Origin: Glycine soja
Lineage: Eukaryota; Streptophyta; Magnoliopsida; Fabales; Fabaceae
DNA: 64,000 nucleotides
Reading direction: 5' to 3'
NCBI RefSeq assembly: GCF_004193775.1
Contig: NC_041003.1
Span: 21,886,790 to 21,950,789, forward strand
The translations under genes and the position numbers were made by a program. The notes below the pieces were generated by a model. It made no database searches. It had not been told where the DNA came from and saw only the letters and a program-made list of their open reading frames with translations. How positions within the stretch are numbered: position 1 is the stretch's first letter; each line of letters opens with the position of its first letter. Shown here piece by piece: positions 1 to 10,001 of the stretch.

Positions 1-183
1 TTGGATCTGTGTTCACTCGCTAAGCGTGTGGCTATCACGCTTAGCGCATCAGTCATTTTTCCTAAGGCACGCTAAGCGAGTCACTTGTGCTAAGCGCCCA
101 GTTTGATTTTCAGTTTTATTTTCTGCTTTTTAATTTGAATAAATTCCTGTCTAATCTTGTGTTTTGATTCTTTTGTATTATAG
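1..183 (+). repeat. End of the GCTAAGC-rich spacer of element E, with a splice-acceptor-like end
   Basis: Several copies of GCTAAGCG or its complement lie in the first 100 bases (for example gctaagcgtg, cgcttagcgc, gctaagcgag). A T-rich stretch follows, with CTAAT as a possible branch point, and ends TATTATAG directly before the ORF2 ATG at 184. The same arrangement precedes ORF2 in elements A and D. Confidence 0.7.
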
Positions 184-1189
184 ATGGCTTCCCATAAGAG
201 AAAAGCCACAGTTTTAGTGTCTCGGGCTGGTTATGATAGATCAAGATTTGTATCACAGGGGGCCTAGGACCGTTACTCAGATAATGTGCTTGCCAGGAAC
301 ATTCTACCAGAAAGAAATGTCAAGCTGTATATCACTGAGTTTGATGATTTCAGAAGAGAATTGATTAGAAGAAACTGGCATAAACAACTGACCAACTTGG
401 CTTAGGGAAGCATTGATGTAGCAATTGTGAAGGAATTCTATGCAAATCTATATGTCCCTGACGACAAGTTTCCCAAGCAAGTTAGGGTTCGAGGGCACCT
501 GATAAAATTTGATGTTGATTCCCTCAACACTTTTTTGGAGACTCTAGTGGTCGTGGAACAAGGGGAGAACTTGCCTTCTTACTCCAGGTTTGCTAGACTA
601 AGGCCTGATCCTCAAGAGCTTGCAACCCAGCTGTGTATCCCTAGGAGGGGATTTGTTCTTAATGTTGAGGGTCTGCCATGGAAGCTCTTGAGGAAAGATC
701 TTACCGTTCTGGTCCAAACCTAGAGTGTTCTATCTTATTCTAACTTGGCCCCGACATCCCATACTTCTGATCTTAATCTGGATAGGGCCAAGTTAGTCTA
801 CGGGCTTGTAATGAAGATGAACATGAACTTAGGTTCACTTATTTCTAGTAAGATTTCACTCATTGCTCAGTCCAACTCCTCGCGACTTGGATTTCTAGCC
901 TTGATTACTGCCTTGTGTAAGGCCCGAGGAGTCACCTCACATTCTCTTACCTTTGAATCACTCATCCCAGCCATTAATTTGGCTTATATTAAGAAGAATT
1001 GTTGGAACCTGGACGAACCTTCGGTCACTTTTCCAGGGACCCAAAAATCCAGGGCTAGAAGATCTGAGGCCCCATCTACATCAGCTACCCCCGCTCCCCC
1101 TACATCAGCTTCATCTACTTATGCTCTTCCTTCATCACAAGCAGTTCCAGTTCCTCCATATCCCTCTGCTCAGAGCTCAAAGCCTTCCT
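184..1189 (+). pseudogene. Element E ORF2, piece 1: putative plant transposon protein domain, broken
   Basis: The reading frame from the ATG at 184 is homologous to ORF2 of elements A (7320) and D (38549). Shared blocks include VKEFYANLY, VRGHLI, LPSYSRF, GFVLNVEG.PWKLLRKDL and SNSSRLGF.ALITALC. I recognise this as the 'putative plant transposon protein' family (Pfam PF20167 as I recall it). The function is unknown. In-frame stops are at 264-266 (TGG in A and D), 403-405 (CAG in A and D) and 721-723 (TGG in A and D). The tail is rich in Ser, Pro and Ala. The frame is cut at 1189 by solo LTR R1 and resumes at 2781. No enzymatic motif is visible. Confidence 0.8.
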
Positions 1190-2775
1190 TGTGGAAGCAA
1201 AGCTTTCCAAGTTTATTTTGATGATGCCAAAGAATCAAGTCAAGAATCAAGAGTCAAACAAGTTTCAAAAATCAAAGAGTCGTTCAATCAAGAATCAAGA
1301 TTCAAGAAAAGACTCAAGATATGCAAGAACTTCAAGAAAAGCATTGAGCTAAGTATCAAAAGTTTTTTTCAAAAGAAAAGATTGAATAGCACAATTTTTC
1401 CAAAAGAATTTTTCAAAGAAAAATCTTTTACCAGAGTTTTTTTACTCTCTGGTAATTGATTACTAGAAGGTAGTAATTGATTACTAGAAGCCCAAACAGT
1501 TTTATAATTATTTTACAAAGTAGTAATCGATTACCATGGGCATGTAATCGATTACCAATGTTTTTAAACATTGGAGTTCAAATTTCAAGAGTCATAACTT
1601 GTGATAAAACATTTTCAAACTTGTGTAATCGATTACTAGTGTTTCTAAATGTTGGTTTTCAAATCTAAACATGAAAAGTCACATCTATTGATGTGTAATC
1701 GATTACATTATAATGGTAATCGATTACCAGTGACTGATTTTGAAAAATAAATTGCCAAAAGTCACAATTTTTAAAGTGACTAGTTTCTGAAAAAAATTTC
1801 AAGTCACAACTTTTAAAGTGACTAGTTTTCAAAAGTGTCACAACTTTTAAAGTGACTAGTTTTCAAGAGAGTCACAACTTTTAAAGTGACTAGTTTTGAA
1901 GAAATTGCCAAGAGTAACAACTTTTAACATGTTTTTTCAAGAGCCATCAAATGGCTATAAATATGTGATCATGGCACAAATTTTAAAAAGAGGATTTCAT
2001 TCAATTATTCGCAACATTTTTCTAAGAGTTTTTGTTCAATACTTGTTTTGTCAAGAAAAGTTCTTTGGTCAAAAACTTGTGCTATTCTTTTGATTCATTC
2101 CTTCTCCCTCATGCCCAAAGAATTCAAAGAACTAACCGTCTGAGAATTCTTTTGATTCATTCCTTCTCCCTCTTGCCAAAAGAATTCAAAGAACTAACCA
2201 TCTGAGAATTCTTTTGATTCCCCAAACAAAGAATTCAAAGAACCAATTGTCTGAGAATTCTTTGCCCAAACACTGAATTCAAAGAACTAACCGTCTGAGA
2301 ATTCTGTGTAAGAAATGGGTAGCTTCTTGGTTGTAATAGTGAACACAAGGGAGGGTACATCCTTTGTGGTTCGCTTCAAGTAGAGGGTACATCTACTTGG
2401 TTGTTCAAAGAGAACAAGGGAGGGTACATCCTTTATGGATCTTTGCATGTAAAGGATTTTACAAGGTTACTGGAACTCTCAAGAACCGTGGGTTGCTTGG
2501 GGACTGGACGTAGGCACGGGTTGTGGCCAAACCAGTATAAATCTTGTGTTTGATTTCTTCTTCCCTACACTTTTTACTTTTCTGTTGTGCACTTTTTATT
2601 TCTGCTTTACTTTTGTCTAAGTTATTGTTTCTGTTCTTTACTTTCTCATAACTTAGTAGTAAAGCCTAATTGAATCTAGTAATATTAAGAAGGATAAATT
2701 TTAATTAGTCAAGACACATTAATAATTAATTCAACCCCCCCCTTCTTAATTATTCTGAGGCCACTTGATCCAACA
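1190..2775 (+). mobile_element. Solo LTR R1 (TAATCGATTA-rich family), TSD TTCCT
   Basis: The 1586-bp unit starts TGTGGAAGC and ends GATCCAACA. It is flanked by TTCCT at 1185-1189 and 2776-2780. Removing it and one TTCCT restores the ORF2 frame of element E. There is no internal coding region, so it is a solo LTR. It contains an array of GTAATCGATTAC-type palindromes (about 1450-1730), several repeats of an 'AACTTTTAAAGTGACTAGTTT' type unit (about 1765-1895), a TATA-like CTATAAATAT at 1955-1964 and an AATTC-rich repeat (2100-2310). A related full-length copy is R2. Superfamily is not determinable without an internal region. Confidence 0.85.
1955..1964 (+). promoter_or_regulatory. TATA-like element in solo LTR R1
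   Basis: CTATAAATAT lies in the middle of the LTR, where an LTR promoter would be expected. R2 has TATAAAAG at 45893-45900 and R3 has CTATAAATAG on the minus strand at 49638-49647 in the equivalent place. Confidence 0.5.
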
Positions 2776-2780
2776 TTCCT

Positions 2781-2892
2781 TGTATATGTTGCAGAGCCTG
2801 CATCAGGGCCAGCTCCTGATCATGTAGAGTTCGCAGGATGTGGTCTAGTAGCGGCCAATTATGAGCATGGAGGCGTTTCTTCAGAACGTGGC
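2781..2892 (+). pseudogene. Element E ORF2, piece 2
   Basis: This continues the frame of 184-1189 after removal of R1: residues LQSLHQGQL, then three in-frame TAG codons, then PIMSMEAFLQNVA. It matches the segment in A (8310-8420) and D (39510-39620). The double TAG just before CGG CCA ATT probably derives from CAG CAG. The piece ends at 2892, where element D is inserted; GTGGC at 2888-2892 is D's left target duplication. Confidence 0.75.
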
Positions 2893-4247
2893 TGTTAATC
2901 AGATAATACGACTAACTTTTGTGTAAGAAACTTGTGTAAATTGTATATAAATCCTCCCATTTATGGTCATTTTGTAGTGTTGTAATTACTTTTTGTTAAA
3001 TTTAGGTAATAAGTACTTAGTATCCCATTCTATGTATTTAATGATCATTCCTTTGCAATTTCAGGCTAATTAGGCAAGTTTGGTGGAAGTGCTGATTTTG
3101 AGTCGCCCGCTAAGCCAATTCTCTGGCTTAGCGAGCCATCCGCTGAGCGCAGCAGTTCAGTGCTAAGCGCGTAGAAGATTCTGGAAGCAGATGAGTTGTC
3201 AATGATGCACTCAACGAGAATCAATTCGCTAAGTACACCGTTTGAACCTCTAGGCTGAGCGAGCATTACTGGAGCTAAGCCAAATGTCACTTACACGCGC
3301 TAAGCGTGCCCATCTCCCGCTAAGCGCACGCATCCCAACAAAATTGCCTATTTAAAGTTGAATCTCGAAATTGAGAGGAGAAGAGTTTTTTGGAGAGTTT
3401 TGGCTGTGGAAAGACTAGGAGATAACTGAGCTTGACGAGGAAGCTATCATGCGGACCATTGGATGAGATTTTGAGTGATTATAAGGTTTCCAAAGGTGGA
3501 GGAGACATCTCCACTACCTATAACTCTTCAATCTTTCACTTTCTCTTCTCTTTGTTGTAAAATAAGCCTCCCTATTATGGAGAGCTAAATCCTCAGTTGG
3601 TTCTTCCTATGGGGTACTTGATGTAAATACTGTTATATCTATCTGATGAGGTTTATGTGTTCGTTGTGCTATCAATACTTCATTTTAGTATGCTTTTGCC
3701 TTGATCACGTACATGCATGCATAGTTAGGGTCACTCAACATTGGGAAATGGTTTGAACCTTAGAACTTGATAGGACAGGGCTAGTTTATCGTATCCTCAT
3801 GAGGGATCAGGGTACGGTAACCTAGTTGTTGGTATGTATGTCTTAATGCGGTTCTGGTCAAGTTTAGTCTAACAAGAGGAATCTGAAGATGATACTTGAG
3901 TAGGACTAGGCTAAACATGCATGAGACATCGGGGTTTAGCATTTCAGGAGACAACATAGAACACATGAGCATTGTTAGGTAGAGAATATCCTTTAATACA
4001 TCAGGGACCCGGTAGGAAGATCGACATGTTGTCTATCCATCTTCACACACCATTATTCACGTGATCATCCTTTTTAATAGTTTAGTTTACATACCTGTCC
4101 ATACCCCACACAAACCTTTTACAACAAGACACTTATATACTGAACCATAGCTTTACCAAGTAAAACAAGTTCCCTGAGAGTTCAATACTCGGTTCTTACC
4201 GTTTTATACTACTTGCGCAATCCAGTGCACTTCTCAGACCACAAACA
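2893..4247 (+). repeat. Left LTR of element D
   Basis: The 1355-bp LTR starts TGTTAATC and ends ACAAACA. It matches 41502-42833 along its length; about 9 differences are visible in the first 190 bp. A cluster of GCTAAGC-type motifs lies at 3100-3330, followed by CCTATTTAAAG (about 3347) as a TATA-like element and a long GC-poor leader. Confidence 0.88.
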
Positions 4248-4253
4248 AGTTTA

Positions 4254-4271
4254 TGGCGCCATTGTCGGGGA
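4254..4271 (+). other. Primer-binding site of element D (tRNA-Asp type)
   Basis: TGGCGCCATTGTCGGGGA begins six bases after the LTR end. It resembles the TGGCGCCGTTGCCGGGGA site, complementary to the 3' end of tRNA-Asp, known from Athila-type elements, with two changes (G to A and C to T). Confidence 0.8.
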
Positions 4272-4375
4272 ACTTCTTTCTATTTGGAAAGTTTAGTTCA
4301 GTTCTTTAAGTGTCTATTCTTTATTCTTTGATTATTAGTGAAAATTTTCTTTCTTCTTGAATTGGATAACCGTTA

Positions 4376-4498
4376 ATGATGTCAGTATTTTGTATGCATA
4401 GATCTCCCACAGGCAACCTAGTTCCTCTGGACTTGGAAATTGAAGCCACCTTAAGAAGGAACAGAGCCGAGAGGAGAAGGAAGTTGTTGCAAGATAGG
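4376..4498 (+). pseudogene. Element D 5' leader reading frame (gag N-terminal remnant)
   Basis: ATG ATG at 4376 opens a frame of 41 codons, rich in Arg and Glu near its end (LRRNRAERRRKLLQD). It is cut at 4498 by element A. Across the junction it resumes at 34295 for about 24 codons and then meets TAATAA (34369-34374), 26 bases before the main gag ATG at 34400. It is either a short upstream ORF or the start of gag separated by a frameshift. Confidence 0.5.
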
Positions 4499-4723
4499 TG
4501 TTAGTCGGTGAAAACGACTAACTTTTATGTATAAAACTTGTATAAATTGTATCAAACTCTCCCAATTTATGGTTATTTTGTAGTGTTATAAGTATTTTCT
4601 GTTAAGTATAGGTAATAAATACTTAGTATTTTCATTTTGTGTGTTTAATAATCATTTTCTCTCAATTTCAAGTTAATTAGGCAAGCTTTGGAAAGTGTTG
4701 TTTTTCACCTTCTCGCTAAGCCA
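4499..4723 (+). repeat. Truncated left LTR of element A
   Basis: It starts TGTTAGTCGGTGAAAACGAC and matches the first 225 bp of the LTR family. It stops within CTCGCTAAGCCA and passes straight into gag coding sequence, where the intact LTR would continue for about 1.2 kb. The junction shares GCCA with the corresponding place in gag of D (near 34686). Confidence 0.85.
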
Positions 4724-5610
4724 AAAGGTGGCTCCACTCATTCAAAGGCAACAATCTAAAAACCTGGGAAGAAGTTGTTGAAAAGTTCCTAAAGAAATAC
4801 TTCCCAGAGTCCAAGACTGCAGAAGGGAAAGTTGCAATCTCTTCATTTCATCAGTTTCCTGATGAATTTCTGAGTGAAGCATTGGAGAGATTCAGAGGCT
4901 TGTTAAGAAGAACTCCCACTCATGGGTTTTCCGAGCCAATCCAATTGAATATGTTTATAGATGGGCTGAGACCACAAACCAAGCAACTGTTAGATGCTTC
5001 TACAAGGGGAAAGATAAAATTGAAGACCCCGGAAGAAGCTACAGAGCTGATTGAGAACATGTCAGCCAATGATCATGCCATTCTACGAGACAGAAACCCA
5101 TCAACCCACGAAGAAAAGCTTGATAGAGCTATCATCAAATGATGCTTTATTGGCATAGAACAAGTTGCTTTTTAAGCAACTTGAGATTTTAACAAAAACA
5201 CTTGGTAAGCTTCCAACTAAGTTGTCTATGGGTCAACCTACACACTCTTCTGTTTTGCAGGTTACATGTTGTACCATCTGTGGTGAGGCTCATGAAATAG
5301 GCCAATGTATTCCCACTGAAGAAAACACTCAAGAAATTCATTATATGGGAAATCAACAACGACAAGGGTATACTCAAGGAGAATTTTCAGGCTTTCAGCA
5401 GGGTCCCTATAATCAACAAGGATAGTGGAGGACACACCCTGGCAATCAGTTCAACAAAGACCAGAGTGGGCCTTCAAACAGGCCAATCCAACAAGGACCT
5501 AACATATTTTAGAGGACTACTAAGCTGGACGAGACCTTGACTCAGTTTATGCAGGTAACAATGTCAAATCATAAAAGCACTGAGTCAGCACTGAAGAACC
5601 TTGAGGTCCA
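4720..5610 (+). pseudogene. Element A gag, 5'-truncated and broken
   Basis: Residues match gag of D: HSFKGN.L..WEEVVEKFLKKYFPES, FRGLLRRTPTHGFSEPIQ and LNMFIDGLRPQTKQLLDAS, then LFKQLEILTKTLGKLPTKLS. A zinc-knuckle-like CTICGEAHEIGQC follows (C-x2-C-x3-H-x4-C), then a Gln/Gly-rich tail (QQRQGYTQGEFSGFQQGPYN). Stops include TAG near 5157, TAG at 5423-5425 and TAG at 5510-5512; D reads CAG at the last. The capsid-like N-terminus was removed by the LTR-gag deletion. The 3' end stops at LKNLEVQ and jumps into spacer, so protease is absent. Confidence 0.8.
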
Positions 5611-7319
5611 GCTTTTAATTTCTGTTATTTTTGTTTTTCATGCATTTAAATCATTTGGAACTTGCTATATAATCTGTACATAGGAGTATATCATCCTATC
5701 TTTGAATGCTTAACATAAGGGTTTCAATTTCTTGGAAAAAGGACTGAAAAATAACTTAGAAAACTTTTTTCTGAAAAATAGTCCTTTCGCTAAGTGCAAG
5801 CCTCGCGCTAAGCGCATCTCTGTTCATGCCCTAAGCCCTGAGCCTCAAGCGCTTAGCACCCAACCCTTGCATCTGAGGCTGATTTGGTCCACTAAGCTGA
5901 CCAAGGTTGAGCTAAGCTAACTTCAATTCGATCCGAATTCGGCTAAGCTTTAGCCTGATCGCTAAGCGACAACTTCTCTTTGGCTATGCGTGACCTATTT
6001 GCCAATCATGGCAGCTAAGCGATATTCATTGCGGCAATATGAGTGCTAAGCGAGTCCTTCTCAGCTAAGCGCATGCTCCACTGTACTTAAGATGCATCAT
6101 TTTAGCTAAACTGGCCAGAGCTTAGCTTAGCAAGAGTTGCAGCTTTTCTAATCTGCAGACCTCGCTAAGCAGACTTACCCTTGCACTAAGCCAAGTCTCT
6201 GTTAAAAAAAATGATTTTGAATTTGAAATGTCGGCTAAGCGCACGGGTCCGCTAAGCGAGCCTTGTTGAGAATCCAAACGTCTCTCTTGCTTGCTTAGCG
6301 CAGCGGTTCGCTAAGCGAAAGTATCGAAAAACTGCTTAACTGAGTGTAACAACAGTTACACTCACATTTGCCAGATTCCGAAAACTTCGTCTCTGCATTC
6401 TCTCTCTCCAAAAATTTGCACATTTTGTATTTGTGCTTTCTTTGTGCATTTTCAACTTCGAAGCATCAACCATACACCATCCAAGTAAGTTCCTTGATTC
6501 CTTTTCTTTGTTTTCTTGTCTAAACTTTAGGATAAAAGACTTCATTGTAGTTCTAGATTTTTAGGGTTTTAATGTTTTGTTAGAATTAGATTAAGAATAG
6601 GGCTATATACACTTGTATACTATATTGAGTTTGATGCACACATTGCATGTCTGATATGCCTTTTAGAGGCTTGAAAAGTGCAAAGCATTTTCTGTGTTTT
6701 CTGGAAAACGCGATGAACTCGCTAAGCGAGCATGCTATGCTATGCGAATTCATCAATACTCATTGTATGTAAGCGTTTCTCTGAAGAACTCGCTAAACGC
6801 CCTTACCGCGCTAAGCGAGTTCATCTTTTGAGGATGAACACTCATCCTCTTGCTGAACTACCTGTGGCTAAGCGAGGCTGAATCGCTAAGCCCAGGTAAC
6901 TTAAATCAATTTTTTTGTTGATGGTCGCGTGCTAAGCCGAGCTTTCCTGGGCCAAGCGTGATTGGTTGCGGCATCCACTGAGCTAAGCGAGCTTCTCTCG
7001 CTAAGCTCCCAACACTTAGTAGAATTTTTCAAGAGTTGGTGTCGCTAAGCGCAGCCTTTAAGGAGCTTAGCGCAAATACTTGCGGCAGATGTTAAGCTTA
7101 GCGGGCGCTTTCCCCCTAAGCTAATTCTGCAGAAGCTAAATTTCTGCAACTTCTGCTAAGCAGCTCCACATATCGCTAAGCGGTAGTGTTTTTTTTACAA
7201 AGGCCAACTAAGCGGACCATGTCTCGCTAAGCGGCCAGTGTCCTTTTCAGTTTTATTTTCCAGTTTTTGATTTTTAATAAAATGTGTCCTGATCAGTTGT
7301 TTGGTTCCTTTATATGCAG
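5611..7319 (+). repeat. GCTAAGC-rich spacer of element A, ending in a splice-acceptor-like site
   Basis: This 1.7-kb non-coding tract carries dozens of copies of GCTAAGC(G) and its complement at irregular intervals of roughly 15-50 bases (dense at 5780-6330 and 6720-7240). Many sit in near-palindromes such as CTCGCTAAGCGAG. A gap at about 6340-6700 lacks the motif. The end is pyrimidine-rich with CTGAT and TATGCAG just before the ORF2 ATG at 7320. It matches 36770-38548 in D. Confidence 0.8.
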
Positions 7320-8756
7320 ATGGCCTCTAAGAAACGTATGAGTATTGATTCTAGGCCACAGGATCAGAATTATAACAGGAGATTTCAATCAGAGGAAGCC
7401 TGGAACCGATATATCGATAATATTTTAGACCGAAGGATCCTTCCAGAAAGGAATGTGAAACTTTATCATTCTGAGTTCGACGAGTTTAAAGTAAAATTGG
7501 AGAGGCGAAACCTTCACAAACACCTCGCCAACCTTCAGGAAGGAAGCATAGATGTGGCAGTGGTTAAAGAATTCTATGCCAATTTCTATAGTCCAGCAAA
7601 TCAAGCTCCTAAATGTGCTAGAATACGAGGCCATTTAATCAGGATAGATGCAGACAGCTTAAATGAGTTCCTCCAGACTCCAGTGTTATTAGAGGAGGGG
7701 AAATCTTTACCCACTTATTCTAGATTTTGCAGATTAAGGTCTGATCCCAAAGAGATGGAGGCTAGTCTGTGCATTCCGGGAAAGGGCTTTATTCTAAATA
7801 CAGAGGGCCAACCATGGAAACTCCTCAGAAATGATCTTACCACCCTGGCTCAGACATGGAGTGTCTTCTCGTACTCAAACCTAGCTTCTACCTCTCGCAC
7901 TTCATATTTGAACACAGACAGAGCTAGGTTGGTCTATGGCTTAATCACAAGGATGGACATGAACATTGGCGGTTTGATCTCTGGACAAATGACCATGATG
8001 GCTCAGTCTAACTCTTCTCGCTTAGGCTTCCCAACTTTAATCACAACCTTGTGTAGATCGAAGGGAGTTGGATCAGATGCTCTTACCTCCTATGAAAACC
8101 TAAGGCCGGTCATTGACTTAGCATATATCATAAGGAACTATTGGAATACGAATGACCAAACAGTTAATTTTCCAGAGGCAAGGAAGACCAAGCTTAGAGC
8201 AGCTGATGTTCCCTCTTCCTTTGCACCAATAGTTGGCATCCTTGCATCTTCTACTTCAGCCCCACTTCCAGCTTTAGCAGACTTATCTGCCTAGAGCTCT
8301 CAAACTTTAGATGCCAAATTGCAAAGCTTGTTTGAAGGATAGATTCTCATTATACAAAGCTTGCAGGAACTAGCTTAGCAAAGGCCAATTATGAGTGTAG
8401 AGCAGTTCATTGAGAAGGTGGCCTGGCCTGGAGCCCGACCTTCTTTTGTGGGGGATAATGAAAGTTTTACAGCCCAGGCACCTCAACAGCATGAGCCAGA
8501 ACCAGAAAACGATCACTCATCTGAAGCCACCATCCCTAGAGTTGTTGATTTTGCAAAAAGAAGATTAGAGACGAGATCCAATGAGGCTGCTCATCCTGGA
8601 CCAATGCCAGCATCAGCTGATGCACCATTTCCAGGAGTAGATCCATCTTCACCTCAGCACGCAACAGACTCTTCCACTCCTGTCTTAGAGATACATGAGG
8701 GCCAGACCATACCAGTCCTGACTTTGGACACTTCTCCTCCAGCTACTCCAGTATGA
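7320..8756 (+). pseudogene. Element A ORF2: putative plant transposon protein, best-preserved copy, three late stops
   Basis: The ATG at 7320 follows TATGCAG. The first 324 codons are open to 8291. Blocks are FQSEEAWNRYIDNILDRRILPERNV, LERRNLHKHLANLQEGSIDVAVVKEFYANFY, RGHLIRIDADSLNEFLQTP, LPTYSRF, GFILNTEGQPWKLLRNDLT and SNSSRLGFPTLITTLC. A Ser/Pro/Ala-rich linker follows. Three in-frame TAG codons (8292-8294, 8340-8342, 8376-8378) interrupt it. The same frame then runs MSVEQFIEKVAWPGARPSF to a Pro/Thr-rich C-terminus ending at 8756. Full length without the stops would be about 478 codons. I see no membrane segment or catalytic motif. Its biochemical role is unknown. Confidence 0.82.
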
Positions 8757-9996
8757 CATCTAATAGATGATGAGGATGTTCAGATACAAGACAACCAGGA
8801 CCAGTCACAGGAATTTTGATTCCTGATGATACGTTTTGCTTTTTAATTTATTATTATAATTTTGGTTTTCGTACAGTATTTCCTTTATGTCCACATATAC
8901 TGCTATTTTTATTTATGGGTAATTAGTTTGCTCATCCTGAAGCAGTTTGAACAGTTTGACTTGTTTTTGATGACATGACAGTAAAACACTCTTATCTTTT
9001 TTTGTGAAAAAAAAATGAGTGTATGCCTTTATTTTGAATTGAGTGCATGATTTTAATGGAGTTTGTGTTTCTTTTCATGAGTTGGAGCAAATGTGTACGT
9101 TAGACAAAGAAAGAACAAGAATGTGAACTTGCATTTAGAATTGTTAGTCAGTAGACAGATTGATTGTGAAAGAAAAGCTTGAACCAAAACCGGTGAGAGT
9201 GTGACCTTAAACTATGAGTGAACGACTAGCTGTGAGTAATAATCTTTGCATGAATCTTTGAATTTTACAATGATATGTATAAATTAGAACATGATGAAGG
9301 CCATGATTTGCGCATACACAAGCCTTTTGACCAAAAAGATTACCTTGAATTATAATTCTATCATTTGTACCCTTTTTGAGCTGAATGAGTTTGTCAATAA
9401 ATTGAACCCTGAACCTGAATGATTCTCTCCAGATACCTTGTTTAGATTCAAGGAGAGCATATAGTTCAAGGCAAATTTACCCCGAATTCGGGGGAGTGGA
9501 ACTAATTGGGATGCAAAGAAAAAGAGAAAGCATAAGCACATACAACAAATAAGTTGTATGTTAAAAAAAAAGAAAATAAAAGAATAAAGTGTTATGATGT
9601 AACAAGGTCAAAAGCAAATGAAAGTGAAAAAATAGTGAGCAAGCTAAGCGCATGAAAAAGACCATTGGGATAAGTCTAGGATTTGTGCTCTTTTAGAATC
9701 TAAGCCTTTGAATCCTAGAAAAAAAAACCAATGCGTTTTTGTAGCTAAGGCTCACTACAAGCCTGAGAAAGTCCTTCTGATTCTATTTTTACATTTCTGA
9801 CTTTATGGCATGAGATGAAATTCAAAGATTGGACCTCTTGCTAGTTGTTATTAATGAATAGCTTAAACACTTGTGCTTGAGTGAAACAGTAGCCGTGAGA
9901 CTGTGGTTTAAGCTACTTTCCTTGATATCTGTCTTATGCCTAACTCCATCTAACTATTCAGGTTACATTTTATTCTTCTCTTTGGATAACTGCATA
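8757..9996 (+). other. 3' untranslated region of element A, first part
   Basis: No reading frame is recognisable. The sequence aligns with 40149-41330 in D and more loosely with 43020-44280 in E (shared phrases such as gaacgactag, gatgaaggcc and gaaacagtagccgtgagac). It contains short A-runs and a remnant GCTAAGCGC near 9643. It continues after element C at 17401. Confidence 0.65.
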
Positions 9997-10001
9997 CCTT
10001 G

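Noticed and set aside
5780..7240. Possible CRISPR-like array (short repeat, variable spacers)
   Set aside because: The motif is only 7-8 bases, occurs in both orientations with irregular spacing, and lies in a plant retrotransposon.
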